The translations under genes were made by a program, and so were the position numbers. This document shows positions 32,139-44,617 of a stretch of 64,000 nt of DNA, piece by piece. The notes under the pieces were generated by a model, which was not told where the DNA came from, did no database searches, and saw only the letters and a list, made by a program, of their open reading frames with translations. Source of the stretch: Epiperipatus broadwayi. Its lineage: Eukaryota > Onychophora > Udeonychophora > Euonychophora > Peripatidae. Numbering within the stretch: position 1 is the stretch's first letter; the number at the start of each line of letters is the position of its first letter. Where the stretch lies: NCBI GenBank assembly GCA_028023455.1, contig JAQFVV010000456.1, forward strand, positions 62,001-126,000, given 5' to 3'.

Positions 32139-32959
32139 TATTAATAACTCAACTATGTTGTAAAATTCATGCATATTCAAGTATTTATGATAAAAAATAT
32201 TTAAAAATATCTTTAGATATTTTACAAGGCATTCACTTGCATTGACTTTTTTTTTATAAAATATATACAATAATAATCATATAAATGTGCATTCAACTTT
32301 TAAATATTCAAACAATATAATACATAACAACAATAAGGTACTAATATGAAAAATATTTTTTAAATAGTATCAAACAATGCAATATAAATAAATAATGTTA
32401 CCCATGATTCCAACAGTTATTCAAATCACAAATGATGATCTGCTTTTTCTCTACTGTTCATCCAAACAAGCTATAAGTATTTATTATCTGTCAGAAAACT
32501 AATTTCTTAAAACATATTTTTATTTATTTAATATAAAATCTAATTTATCTTAAGATTAAATTAAGAACATTTAATAATCATGTTAGTTAAAAATTATTTT
32601 AAAATATTAGCAATAAACTAAAAGAACAAAAAAATTTAAAGTTACTAAAAGTCTTTTGTCCTCTTTGTACTTTCAGCACTTTCAAAAATTCTTCCCCCAT
32701 TGCTTAATTATGACTAGAAAGTTCTGAATGAATGTTGCTCTCTTCTCCCGGCACCATTCAAGAAATTTATAAATAAAAAAACTAAATCCTAACAAATCTG
32801 AAAAAAATACTGTTCATCCTTAACAGATAAAAATATATTTCAGTCCTTTTTCTGAATATTTATCCAGGCAAGCAATATTTCCATAGGAAAAATAATTAAC
32901 AATCCATTTTTATGCTAATTAAAATATCCTTTATGTACATATTTCATATTAATTCCAAC

Positions 32960-32961
32960 TG

Positions 32962-32998
<37 letters not shown>

Positions 32999-32999
32999 T

Positions 33000-33037
<38 letters not shown>

Positions 33038-33046
33038 AAACATATC
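32960..33046. repeat. Palindromic (TA)n with TGTTTTGATA/TATCAAAACA
   Basis: Two TA runs separated by TGTTTTGATA, with TATCAAAACA after the second run, so the whole folds as a hairpin. Confidence 0.8.
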
Positions 33047-34860
33047 ATGACAAATATAGCTCAGATATAATATCTACATTTCCATCAGTAAACATTTGTA
33101 GAATATTGTATAACATAAGATTTATAATTTTCTTATTTTCTTTCAGCAGATATCTATATTATATATTCACTAAAGGTAGATATTTTTTAAAAAAATATAT
33201 TCAAAATTTCTTTTGAAAAATTTACCATCCAAATGCAAATTATATAACAGAATGCAAATCTTTAAAAAGAAATACATTATAGTCTGCTTTATTTTAAATA
33301 AAGAAAGTCATTTTAAAAACATAGTTTGTTCATCCATTTTAAAATAAATAAATCTTTTCAAAAGAATGTAAATTTAAAAGTCATTTTCTTTCAATTTTTT
33401 AAAAAAATGTATCACTTGCAGACATAAAATTCATTTAGATTAAACTTTTAGATAAACTAAAGATAAGATGTTCCATTTTTATCCATATAACAAGAAGTCA
33501 GTTATATTTGCACATCATAAAAAAGTATTCCTTCATCTAAATTTTAATTTAGATGTAAAATATTAACTTTTATTTTATAAGAATACCTTTTAACAAATAT
33601 TTTCTTTATATTAGTTAGCTTAAATTTTATTGGAAAATTACATTTATTATAATAAAATAAAGTTATTAAAAATAAATGTTCATTTAACTTAATATATTAG
33701 ATATTTAAATTCAAAGTCCTTACATATCTCCATATTCTCTATGATCTTATGGTTAAATTCTTTTCAGTGTTTAATACACATTGTACCCATTCTTAAGTGA
33801 TTACTATCACTTTCTTTAAAAATCATTGTAGTTCTTAAATAAGCTTCAAGTAAAATTTTCTGATATAGGACAACTGGTTTCTATTCAATCATTATTTAAA
33901 ATAGTTACTAAATTATACTTTTAAAACTTTTAAATAGGAAATAATAATAATTATAACAATTTACTACTTTTAAACAATTAGACAAATAAAAAAAATTATT
34001 AATAAATTTCACAATAAGACATTGCACAGCACTGTCTAGACTTAATTGAACATCTCTTTTTATATTGATTTGATCTAGGGATTTCATTAGTTAATTTTGC
34101 TTTTAGCACATACTTAATTTACATAAACTAAATTAATTTCATCTTTAAAAATATGTTTTAAAACTATGAGTCATCATCTATCAAATATTATATCAGAATT
34201 ATTCAATACTTAAATATTAAATACATTTATTAAAATATTAAATAACTTTATTAAAACAATATAAATATTTTAATGACCCAAAAATATTTATTTTTAAAGT
34301 AAAATATTATATTTAAACAACATAACAATTTTAACCATTACTTTTACAAATTTTACCTCTAGACTTAAATTTGCAACATTTACAATATATCTAATTTTAT
34401 TAATAACACTAGAAGTCAATGTTTTCTATTTTCTAACATATGAAAGCTTGCATACACTAATATTGTATTATTTATTATTTAAATAATAATTTAAATAAAT
34501 AATTATTTTAAAACATATTAAATACATTATATATATATATATATTTGTTACTGAATATTTAACTATTGTATTATTATAGTATTAATTAAATACAATAAAT
34601 ATTATTTACTTTTATCTTTTAAATGACATATTATATTGCTTTATTACTTAACTTATATTAAAATGATGTTAAATGATTTAAAACATATTTACAGGCTTCT
34701 ATTTACAAAGTTTAAATTCATTCTACTTATAGAATCACTATAACATATAAACTAATATAAATTTAATTTTTTTTTAAAAAAAGCTACATTTCAAATCCTA
34801 CTTAAACTGTCTGTACCAAGTATAAGAGTACTATATATATATATATATATAATAAATAAA

Positions 34861-35470
34861 GTTTGATATCTGTATTCGTTTCACAATATATGTAATATAC
34901 AAATCAATATATATATCAAAATACAGTACAATTTATATAAATTATATTCTTTTAGAAGTACTTTTGACTATACATTTTGTAGTCTTTATCAACTATATAA
35001 TGTTGAATAATCAAAACGAGACAACCTTTAACAATAGCCATAGTTCAATTCAGATTTCCCACAATTCTGTTATCTTAACATTTGATGACTGGTGATTCAT
35101 TAACATTTGACGATTTCTTAAAATCAACATAGCCTCTTTTATTTTACGTTTATTATGACAACGTTCAATTTGAATAATTTTCTTTTTTTTTTCAAAATTG
35201 AACGTTGTCATAATAAACATAAAATAAAAGAGGCTATGTTGATTTCAAGAAATCATCAAATGTTAATGAATCGCCACTCATCAAATGTTAAGATAACAGA
35301 ATTGTGGGAAATCTGAATTGAACTATGGGTATTGTTAAAGGTTGTCTCGTTTTGATTATTCAACGTTATATAGTTGATAAAGACTATAAAGTGTATAGTC
35401 GAAAGTACTTCTAAAAGAATATAATTTATATAAATTGTACTGTATTTTGATATATATATTGATTTGTATA
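34861..35470. mobile_element. Inverted pair of PLE 3' ends
   Basis: 34872-35180 (minus) and 35192-35468 (plus) are head-to-head copies of a PLE C-terminus. The plus arm reads KIERCHNKHKIKEAMLISRN, then MNRHSSNVKITELWE, stop, the same ending as family C (KRKIKEAMLIYKYKHDLINRQAANVKIMELWE), so it is a related family. Only the last helix with the catalytic Glu and the 3' untranslated region remain. Both outer ends meet TA-rich sequence. Confidence 0.75.
35365..35420 (+). ncRNA. Hammerhead-like tail of the 35 kb PLE
   Basis: TAG, TTGATAA, A, stem II GACTAT/ATAGTC (six perfect pairs, 7-nt loop), GAAA, stem III AGTACT (self-complementary), T, CTA pairing with TAG. The minus arm near 34950-35010 keeps the stem but has AAAA for GAAA. 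The core is TTGATAA with an extra A instead of CTGANGA. Confidence 0.45.
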
Positions 35471-35480
35471 TATATATATC

Positions 35481-38400
35481 AATGTTTGAATTAAATTATT
35501 AATTTATATTTTATGTCAAAGATGTATTGATATTATTTTCTTTAATTAAAATAATTAACTTCCTATCTTTGTATGCTTGTGAAATTCAATGCACTTAAAG
35601 CTTTTTATAAAAAACTGTTATTGACTGATATTTTATTTTAAATTAAATAACAATTCCAAAAACTGACAGGCTGACTTTGGCTAAAACTAACCAGAAAATG
35701 TATTGAATGATAATTTATAAAACATCTGTATGCAAATGAAAGTTTCCCTGAATTAATATCATTTGTCAGATGAACTATTTTTCATAAGAAATAACAAATC
35801 AAATGTAAATGGAATCATTTTATATTTGCAAAACAAGATCTGACTCTAGAAGGCAATCTGTTGATATAAGCAATATAGAGAATATTTGTGATTACCATAA
35901 TTATACTTTTGATTATAAAAATTTACTTGTATTATGTTAGTTTAGATATAAAGTTTATAATGAATTTCTTTTTTATTATTATGGATTACATTGTTGTAAA
36001 AAAATGTATCTATTTATTTTTTCACACTTCTAAATTTTGATAATTTTTATTAGGCATTTGCAGGAAGTTTTTAAAAATGCTCATACTTTCACTTATATAT
36101 AAAACCTTTATTTCATATTAAAAATTATAAAATAAACTTGATTACTTTTTAATTTTATTTTATAAATAATATTCTAAAAAATAACATTTGGTCTTTTTAA
36201 ATATTTAAAAACTGACTTGGAATAAGAATAAAGTACATAAATAAATCTAACAATATTAGTGTAAACACTCTTTCAGAAAATTAACCATTTTTTTATTTTA
36301 AATTATTTTTTTAATATGAACAAAGGTAATATTGTGATAAATCTATGAAATTCTACTTTAAAATTTGATATTTGCTTTTAATCATTAAAATATTTGAAAA
36401 AAATTTAACACTGTAATAATTTTGACAGATAGTGATGTAAGTTATTATGTTTGCATGAAACATCATCAAGAATAAAAGAGTGCCTTAAAAGAATTTTTTT
36501 TAGAAAAATAGAGCAAAAATTATTGATATTTGTTGACTATTTTTAAGATACTGTCAGCTGGGTTTATGAAATTAAAAACATTCTATGCCATTATGAGTTA
36601 CACTAGTGATAAAACAGCAATTTGAAACGATCACACTTTATTGAGGAAAATACCCAATAATTCTTAATGAATATAAAAGTTATCAAATTAATTTATAAAT
36701 TTTCTAATTTACTTTTATTTAAGAAAAATAATTCTACTATGATAGTTGATGTCAAAAACGTTAGGCAAAATTTTAAATAATCCACATGAGAGATGAGTAT
36801 TTATAAGCATAAAATATGAATTAGAAATGTGGTTGTCAAAAGAATATTAAAGCGACAAGTATAAATAAATGGAGAAAAATAACTCAGAAACCAAAGACAA
36901 ATATAGTTGGAAAAAGGGATAAAGTTGGAATATCTCATATTAAATTTAATATTAAATATTTATTAAAAATTAGTTGTAATTATTATAGTGGATATTTTAG
37001 TAGTGTATAATTTTGTGAGCTCTTTTAATTTCTGATTTTTGTCATTGTTTTTATTCTTTTATTGAAACAACTGAAGAATTAATTTTCAAATTACATATAA
37101 AATTTTAAAATGTAAATAAATAAACAAGAGTTGTCATTTATTTAATTTAATTTAATAATAATTAACATTTTGATAAATAAATCACCATTATTATAGGATT
37201 GTGTATAATGATATATAAATGTATAAAGACGTGCAAAATTTAAAAGGCTTAAATTATCATAACCATTTTATACAATAGATTATTTTGCATTAACTGTTTC
37301 ACTCGTTTTGTGCTTTTGTGCAATTATATCTTTATCATCTTCTTTTCTTTTTAATTGTTTTATTTTGCCTTTCTCTTTAATTTTTATTCTGAAATTAAAA
37401 TGGCCATAGACATTTGTGAATGGCTAATAATAGTGATAAATACTATTTATTTTAAATTAAGTTTTGATTAAAATCTCTTTATTGATTTCTACATTATTTA
37501 ATTTTTATCATGATCTCATTCAGATAAAATATTTATTATCCTCTTCCTTTAAATACAAATAGATAATATAAATAAAAAAAATAAAAAGTATGTTTTTTTT
37601 TTCCTTGTTTTTTTTTATTTTTTGTGAGCTTCAAGACAATCATATGTTCCCTGTTATATTATACTATGTAAAAGTAAAATAAAAATTAAAACATTATAGC
37701 AATTTACTTTTTAAAACAAATTTTGATAGATGCAGTAAATAAAAACTATATAACTATGAAGGCAAACTTGAAAATATCTATGTAGTGCAGTAATACTTTA
37801 CCCTTCTACAATGTATGAAAAGTTTATAGAAATCAATTCCTGTTTTGCATTAGAGTGATATAATAGAAGAATAATGAATTAATTAACATGTGCATGGAAA
37901 TTTAGGAGTTTGATACCATTAGTTTATCTGATGAGAAAATATTACTCATAAAAATGTGTTCGTGGTAAAATGGGCTGATTTGTATTACTGCACTGATGAA
38001 TTTTGTGAGATGTTAAAGTTGACACGAGGAATATATTTGTTAAAAACCAAAAAACCTAAAATATTATGACTATATGCAATCTTTCAGCGTTTTCTACTCA
38101 ACTTATATATTTTTCATTTTTTAAGCCTGAATAATTTTTCAACTTTATTAAACGTCAATATTCAAATAAATATAAATAATTGGTCATATTATTTTCTTAC
38201 ATATGTAATAAGTTGTATTTATAATACATATTGACTTTTAGTTAGATATAATTAATCAAATTAAAAATAATTTGAGAAATAATAAAAATGTAAATTAAAG
38301 ACAGTTTTATAAATAGCATATTAAAATATTTTTATAAAGATAGATATATACAAGTACATTTAGCAAAAAAATATTTACATATTTTATTCAATCTTGCTGA

Positions 38401-39259
38401 GTTAATAAGTTAATATTTACAATAAAATTTATGATTATTAGCTTAACAAATGAAAAATTTAATTATAATATATAATTTTAAAATGTAGCTTTATTAAAGA
38501 AAAATAGAACAAAAAATATGTTTAGATAATTTATCTTTTTCTTTTAAAATTATTTTTAAAAGTTTTATTAAGTAGCGACCTTTTCATTTTTTCATGATAA
38601 AAACAGGTTGACGATTTATTGCTACCTATATATTTGTTCATTACTAAGGAAATATATAGCTACATATAAGTTGAGAGTACAAATCCACATTAATCTGGAA
38701 TCATCACATAAACGTCAACACCCGTTTATAAAAATGTGTTTATAATATGTTGTGATTTTTCATTAATGGTAACCATGCCATATTATTAGAGAGTCTCAGC
38801 CCACAATTATTTTTACATTTGCTTAAAACGGTATCTTTTTTTTTTGCTTGAAAAATAATTGAGAAAAATCTGTCTTTGAAATTTGGCACCATCGCTATCA
38901 AAATACACTACATCTTTTTTAAACTACATTAAATATATCTAATAGCAAACGTATAATTAAATTATATTTTAGTTTTACATGATTTTGACAATATATTGAG
39001 AAGTGTATTATTTATTTCACATTATGATATGTCTAGCATATTTGAAGACTTCAGAGTAAAAAAAAATTTGAAATTCCATTACCTTTTAATTAAAATTCTA
39101 AATGAACCCAGAATCCAAAACATATACAGGTTATGAATGTAACATAAAATGATGCAAAAGGGTATGGCACAGTGGTGAAAAAAACAATATATAATTTTCT
39201 TTGTTTCTATTATAAGTCTTTGTAGCATGAAATATTTCAAAAAAATTATAAAAATTTTA
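35481..39259. other. AT-rich non-coding sequence
   Basis: Nothing recognised in almost 3.8 kb. Homopolymer and TA-rich runs only. Confidence 0.5.
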
Positions 39260-39794
39260 TTAAGGTATCACCTTTCACATGACCCACCACTCTCCACACT
39301 ATCTCATAACACTGATACACTTGAACACATATACGTTGAAAAGATAAATGGATTATGTTCTGTAGATGAGGGGTCAGAGTGACCTTAGATCAACATGGGT
39401 ATGACAAGAATTTCGGCCTCCGGGTGGCCTTTGAGCATTCCATCGTCAGATTTTCAATTGGATATACGGTTGAAGAGTTAGAGTGTGGAATAGATTGAAG
39501 CCTGTCCATTAAAGTATAAAGATTGGTTACTTTAATATATATCTGAGCAGTTATAGCATATATGTGTGTAGAGATAGTAATCTGGACCAACTGATGATTG
39601 CTGGTTTAGCATGAAATACGTATATTGGTGATTATTTATCTTGTTAACATATATGTGTTCAAGTGTATCAGTGTAATGAGATAGTGTGGAGAGTGGTGGG
39701 TTGTGTGAAAGTCTGTGCTCATATACCCTATATAATACATATATAGACACAGGTATATAATAAACCTGTGTGTTTTAGTTAAGGTATCACCTTT
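39260..39794. mobile_element. R39 retroposon with 16-bp target duplication
   Basis: TTAAGGTATCACCTTT occurs at 39260-39275 and again, identical, at 39779-39794, bounding a 503-bp insert. The insert starts with a 70-bp minus-oriented stub (39276-39345) that is the inverse of 39640-39720. It is followed by the long plus part (39358-39760), which ends in a hairpin ACAGGT..ACCTGT. Related copies lie at 24253-24530, 53935-54075 and 60780-61620. It has no protein-coding capacity. The minus strand has a hammerhead-like segment at 39403-39449. Which strand is the transcript is uncertain. Confidence 0.8.
39403..39449 (-). ncRNA. Hammerhead-like segment in R39
   Basis: Minus strand: CTGACGA (39449-39443, exact CTGANGA), 13 unpaired bases, stem GGCC/GGCC with 7-nt loop, GAAA (39414-39411), then a GTC triplet (39405-39403). 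The 13-base insertion before stem II and the lack of a good stem I argue against an active ribozyme. Confidence 0.3.
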
Positions 39795-40085
39795 TAAAAT
39801 TCAGTTGACAACTTATGAATCAGAGAAATTCTATTGTGAATAAATACGTTTTTATCTTTTTTAAGTAATTTAAAACAAAAGCTAAGTATAATATAGCTGT
39901 TAGATCTATTGAAAAACTGCTTATAAATGTTTGCGTTTTTCAAAACAGCAGAAATTATTTAAAAATTAACTTGCTTTTTCATTAAAATAATCATATATGT
40001 TGGTAAATAAATAAATAATGCTTGTGAATTCAAGAGAAGTTTGAGGTAACTGGAACCACAGTCCAATGATCTTATCTTTTTTTTC
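39795..40085. other. AT-rich non-coding sequence
   Basis: Nothing recognised. Confidence 0.5.
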
Positions 40086-41072
40086 TTGTGCACAGAGGTA
40101 AAGAGATGGGGATTAAATTTAGTGAAAAAAAAATCAAAAGTAATGAAGCTTTATACTGGGGAAAAAGAAGACAAAGAATTTTTGTTAGGGAATATAAAAT
40201 TAAGAGTGGTGAATAGATATAAGTATTTAGGAATCGTCTTAAGTAATCCGAGAAATTGCTTGGATGAGTGTGAGAAAAAATTGATAAATGAAGCAAAGAA
40301 AGTGAATGGTAAAGAAATTAACATAATTTTCATACAATAAATATGATGAACCTAGAATTATATGGAAGAGAGTGGCAGTAACAGGAATAACATATGGTAT
40401 TGATGCATTTTGTGTTAGTAAAGGGGTGTTAGATTATTTAGAAAAGTACAAAGATAAATAGGAAGACATGAGTAGTATGGTAAATGATGCAATTCAAGGA
40501 GAAATTGGATGGTCAAGTTTTTATATGAGAAATGCAAAAAGAAAAATGAAAATATTAGATAGATTGCAGTTTATGGATAATAAGAGAATAGCCAAAATAG
40601 TATTTAATTAGATTATGAATAAAGGCAGACAACATGATGGCTGAGAAAGATAGTATGATGTAGAAGTTTGAATAAAGAATTTGTCAGTATACTTATACAA
40701 AAGGTGAGATGATTGTGTTAGGATAATTATTGAGTATTATAGTTGCAAGGAATATGATAGAAGAATAGATGCATTACTAAAAAATAGGGAGTTGAAGCGA
40801 TGGAGCGTTAATCTGGATAGTAAAAAGAGTTTAAATATATATAAAAGTAATCAGAATAGTGGTGTGAGTTAATTTATGATAATAGCAAAGAATGTAGTTT
40901 ACTGTTTAAGGCTCAAACAATATCTTTAGCAACAAGGAAATATACACATAATTGGAAAATATGGGTGATTTAGTCTGCAAGTTATGTAAGGAAGACATAA
41001 AAAATATTAGGCATCTATTAATTAAATGTAAATGCCTGAAAACAAAAAGAGTACTAACAATGAAGTTGTGAG
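40086..41072 (+). pseudogene. LINE reverse transcriptase C-terminus and zinc knuckle
   Basis: The first 84 codons read EVKRWGLNLVKKKSKVMKLY and FLLGNIKLRVVNRYKYLGIVLS, the motif D/E region of non-LTR reverse transcriptases (WGLxLNxxKSKVM and YKYLGI). After a frameshift the plus strand continues in pieces (VAVTGITYGIDAF, GWSSFYMRNAKRKMKILDRLQFMDNKRIAK), resembling the thumb and C-terminal domain. At 40970-41035 it reads DLVCKLCKEDIKNIRHLLIKC, a C-x2-C-x8-H-x4-C zinc knuckle of the kind at LINE C-termini. Motifs A to C are missing, so the element is 5'-truncated and decayed. It may or may not be the same family as the fragment at 27.2 kb; the two do not overlap. Confidence 0.75.
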
Positions 41073-41139
41073 AGAACAAATATAAACAAAGTGATTATAC
41101 AGAAAGTGGATTCTTGATTTTTATGCTGGGTTTATAATA

Positions 41140-41465
41140 CAACTATTAAGTATAATTTTCATTTTAAAATACACTATTTATTTAATTTCAAGTTATTACT
41201 TTAAAATTTAGCTTTTAACACTTAATTAAAAGACTTATTAAGGTACTATTTTACTATGGCCAGTTTTCCCAACCATACAAAATTACACTATTTAGTTTTA
41301 CTTGACTATTTTTAATATATTAGTATAATTTTATGCATTTAATAATCTCCTTTTACTTTAACAAAGATTTTTAAAAACATTGTCAACACTACACAGTAGT
41401 CATACCAATTAAAATATATCTTTAACTTAATTTTTTTTTAAATTGACTAAATAAATTCATTTGGA
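41140..41465. other. AT-rich non-coding sequence
   Basis: Nothing recognised. Confidence 0.5.
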
Positions 41466-41538
41466 TCTAAACAAAAGGATGATATATATATATATATATA
41501 TATATATATCATCCTTATTGTTTACTCATATTATATGA

Positions 41539-41569
<31 letters not shown>

Positions 41570-41570
41570 G
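41466..41570. repeat. (TA)n tracts at PLE-A 3' end
   Basis: Two TA runs around ATCCTTATTG. The second directly abuts the 3' end of the minus PLE-A copy. Confidence 0.9.
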
Positions 41571-41622
41571 CAAAACCATAAAACAATACAGTACTAGATT
41601 AAATTCAAAATTTTACCAAAAT

Positions 41623-41675
41623 CCTTACACAACCATGGTTTCATCTACTACAAATAGACCTTCTCAAGTGAAAAT
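41623..41675 (-). ncRNA. Hammerhead-like fold in PLE-A 3' end (minus copy)
   Basis: Same bases as described for 46306-46356: TTGAGAA core, TCTA/TAGA stem II, GAAA, ACCATGGT stem III, CAC/GTG stem I. Confidence 0.5.
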
Positions 41676-41688
41676 CAACCTAAAGGAA

Positions 41689-41755
<67 letters not shown>

Positions 41756-41786
41756 AAATAAACAAACAAACAAACCTTCCCATAAT

Positions 41787-42347
41787 TCATTTCAAACTCC
41801 ACCTTCCCTTAATATCAAAAGAAGTCTTCATAAGATTGATAGCCTCAGAATCAAGGAGTTTTATCATCAAAGTCTCCTTTATTCTTCTTTTTAACTCATT
41901 CTTTTCATAAAAAATAACCGAAGCATTGTCAAACAATATTCTATGACCTGTATTCAATTCATGAATATATAAAGATGAGTTAAGATACCTATGTTTAACT
42001 CTACTTATATGAACCTTAACCCTTTCCTTAAGGCTAAATTTACTCTGGCCTACATAAAATTTACCACAACTACATGGAATTTTATAAACAATACCAGGAA
42101 TAGACCTACTATCAATAGACTGCTTTGAACCATTAAGTAATGAATTCAAATCAGAACCTTTCCTCCATGCAACCTTCTTTCCACCTAACAAATGACTATT
42201 CCTATAAACCAAATTATAAATTGATGCTTTAAATGGTAAAGACATATAATCATCATCCTTACCAACAAAATTCTTATCATCCAAATCACGACTATAAACA
42301 TTATTATTAAATACCACTTTTTTAATAAAATCATGACTATAACCCAA
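41787..42347 (-). pseudogene. PLE-A GIY-YIG endonuclease part (out of frame with RT)
   Basis: 186 codons. The frame is open a little upstream of the Met used here, which is internal. GIVYKIPCSCGKFYVGQSKFSLKERVKVH gives the GIY strand, the C-x-C pair, the YVG strand (variant of YIG) and the arginine (KERVK). HELNTGHRILFDNASVIFYEKN and RRIKETLMIKL give the His and the catalytic Glu. It ends SEAINLMKTSFDIKGRWSLK. The domain nicks target DNA for priming. It is identical to the plus copy at nearly every residue (one Ser/Ala difference seen). A single-base deletion at about 42375 separates it from the RT part. Confidence 0.9.
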
Positions 42348-42349
42348 TT

Positions 42350-44182
42350 CTACATATTCAGCAGCAAATTGACTTTCTGAATATCAGCATCATTATTAAA
42401 ATTATTAAGCCTTCTATTCCGACAACAAAAATTCAACAAAGACATTTTTTTATGTATAAAAGGCTGATAACTATCAGGCCTAATCATATTTCTCAAATTT
42501 TTAGGTTTTATAAAATGACTACAAAACAAAACATCATTAACCTTCTCAACATTTAAATCTAAAAACTTTAATTTTACAAAATCAAAACCACCCCCCTCAA
42601 TTGTAAACTTAATATTAGAATCAAAACCATTCAATCCACATAAAAACTCTTCTAATTTCTCTTTCTGAATAACAAACAAACAATCATCAACATACCTAAC
42701 AAATAATTTAATAGAACCTGAAAACATATTAATAATACTACACTCCAAATAATCAATATAGACAGCACACATCAATGGAGAAATGACATAACCAATAACC
42801 CAACCTTCTCTAATCTTATAAAACACATCATTAGACATAAAATACATTGAATCCTCTAACAGCAAAAGCAAATCATGAAAAACCTTAATCTTATCTGCAG
42901 AAAAACATTCTAATTTTTTTAAAATTGAAAGAAAAACATCAATACTTTTTAATCTATTAACCGATTGGTACATATTTTCAATGTCTAAACTACCAAAAAC
43001 ACAATCATCATCCAAAACAAAACCATTTATTTTCTTAAAAGCTTCAAAGGAAGAAGAAACACAAAATTGACCCAGTTTTATATAATCCTTAAAATATCTT
43101 ATAATAAATTTTGATATTTTATCAACAATTCCTCCTGTAAAATCAAAAATACATCTCAAAGGAAAATTATCTTTATGAGACTTCAAATTAAAGAAAACCT
43201 TTGGAGCCACAAAATCACTAGGGTAACAATTTAAATAAGTAGCTCTATCAAAAATCTTTTTATTTTCCATAACTTTCATAATCTTAATTAATTTAGATTT
43301 TATTTTTTTACCAGGATCAGAATCTAAAATAGCATATTTTCCATTATTTAATTCTAAAGAAACTTTACTTTTAAAATCAATATTATTTAACAATACAAAC
43401 CGGCCACCTTTATCTTCTTTTAATAATATAACATCATTGGCTTTCAATCTTTTTTTAACAAAACTAATTTCCTTAGGGGCAAAAACAAATTTTTCTCTTT
43501 TAAGTAATTGACTATTCAAAATAACCTGTAAAGACATTTTATTTTCATCAGAAATATTACTACTACTTTCAATTGCAGAAACAAAATCAAAAATTAAACT
43601 TCTATTAGCAAACGGAACAAAGCCAGGACCCTTAGCTAAAATAGCCAAATCAGATGCATTCAAAATATAATTTGACAAATTTAAAACAGATGAAGCATCA
43701 GGCCTATTTTTATAAGACCCAAATCTAAACTCTTTTCCTTTCACAAAACTTTTATTTTCAGCCTTTCCAATCAACCATTTAAATTTCTTGAAATACTTAT
43801 TATTATAAGTGATTTCACACTTACTCCTAAACCACTTTAAAAAAGAATTTAAAACAGAATAATTAAAATTCCTTCTAAAATCCAACTTTCTTCTAAACAT
43901 TCTATAACTATCAATTAAATTAGATAAACTACTCATAATCTGTATAATAAATTGTTTAAGAATAAATCTTTTAAAATTTAGAATAAAATCACAATTAGAA
44001 AATAAAACCAATTTCCTATCCAATTTAATATTACATGAATTAGGAAACACATTGCAAAACCTACAAGACTTAAGAAAATTAACCTGAGCCTTTAAAGATT
44101 CAATTCTATTAGACATATTAATTAACTTTTTTATTTCTAAAATTTCTACACAAGAAAAATTATCATACAAAATCTGCCACAT
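42350..44182 (-). CDS. PLE-A reverse transcriptase (frameshifted before endonuclease)
   Basis: 610 codons from ATG at 44182 (MWQILYDN). Residues about 180-192 LAILAKGPGFVPF and 251-266 VILLKEDKGGRFVLLN are conserved PLE N-terminal motifs. KSHKDNFPLR at 334-343 is the HKxxxPLR fingers motif. VFGSLDIENMY (Asp at 400) is motif A, GWVIGYVISPLMCA (460-473) is motif B, RYVDD (YVDD 497-500) is motif C, and KFLDLNV (539-545) follows it. All three catalytic Asp are present. A CysxxCys pair at 40-43 and Lys/Arg-rich stretches precede them. The frame ends with seven alien residues after IQK because one A is missing compared with the plus copy. Without that loss RT and nuclease would be one protein, as usual for PLEs. 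The RT is potentially functional; the element as found is not. Confidence 0.9.
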   Translation of the reverse strand: MWQILYDNFSCVEILEIKKLINMSNRIESLKAQVNFLKSCRFCNVFPNSCNIKLDRKLVLFSNCDFILNFKRFILKQFIIQIMSSLSNLIDSYRMFRRKLDFRRNFNYSVLNSFLKWFRSKCEITYNNKYFKKFKWLIGKAENKSFVKGKEFRFGSYKNRPDASSVLNLSNYILNASDLAILAKGPGFVPFANRSLIFDFVSAIESSSNISDENKMSLQVILNSQLLKREKFVFAPKEISFVKKRLKANDVILLKEDKGGRFVLLNNIDFKSKVSLELNNGKYAILDSDPGKKIKSKLIKIMKVMENKKIFDRATYLNCYPSDFVAPKVFFNLKSHKDNFPLRCIFDFTGGIVDKISKFIIRYFKDYIKLGQFCVSSSFEAFKKINGFVLDDDCVFGSLDIENMYQSVNRLKSIDVFLSILKKLECFSADKIKVFHDLLLLLEDSMYFMSNDVFYKIREGWVIGYVISPLMCAVYIDYLECSIINMFSGSIKLFVRYVDDCLFVIQKEKLEEFLCGLNGFDSNIKFTIEGGGFDFVKLKFLDLNVEKVNDVLFCSHFIKPKNLRNMIRPDSYQPFIHKKMSLLNFCCRNRRLNNFNNDADIQKVNLLLNM

Positions 44183-44605
44183 ACTGAAAGAAAATTAATA
44201 ACTATACCAAACAAAATAATACAAATAATAACAAACAAATAATACAAAATAATACAAATTAATAATACAAATACACAAAACAAAGCAAATAAAATATAAA
44301 ATTCACTAAACTATAAAACACTATTCAAAATATTAAACAGTACACCTAATTAGAAAACTAAAACTGCCTAACACTATAATTATCTAATAAAACTGCCACA
44401 TACTAAAAGAAAATTAATACCTATACAAATACAAACAAATAATAATAAGTAATAAACAAAAACAAAAAAATTAATAATAATAATAATAAAAAATAATATT
44501 ACAAATACACAAAACAAAACAAATAAAATATGAAATTCACAAAACCATATATCACTATTCAAAATATTAAATAGTATACCTAAATAGAAAACCAAAACTG
44601 TCTAA
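44177..44605 (-). repeat. Duplicated PLE-A 5' untranslated unit, with splice-acceptor-like end
   Basis: Two tandem copies of about 215 bp (44394-44605 and 44177-44393 on the minus strand), each beginning near GTGTTAGRCAGTTTT and ending in TTTTCTTTYAGTATGTGGCAG. In the inner copy the ATG is the start of the RT gene. In the outer copy it starts a five-codon ORF (MWQFY, stop). The pyrimidine tract plus AG just before the ATG looks like a 3' splice site; introns in PLEs are established. Divergence between copies shows that the duplication is older than the inverted pair. Confidence 0.7.
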
Positions 44606-44617
44606 CACTATACTAGC

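Larger units (their letters stand above)
30941..34860. other. AT-rich non-coding sequence
   Basis: Besides the simple repeats listed separately, nothing recognised in nearly 4 kb. Confidence 0.5.
41570..44617 (-). mobile_element. PLE family A, full-length minus copy
   Basis: The best-preserved element in the window. Reading on the minus strand: 5' untranslated region with a tandem duplication (44605-44177), coding region with one frameshift (44182-41787), 3' untranslated region with a (TA)n expansion (41697-41752) and a hammerhead-like fold (41623-41675), and the end at the TA tract. Preceded by a pLTR-like stub at 44618-44824. Coding identity with the plus copy is almost complete by eye, so insertion or duplication was recent. 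Confidence 0.9.
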
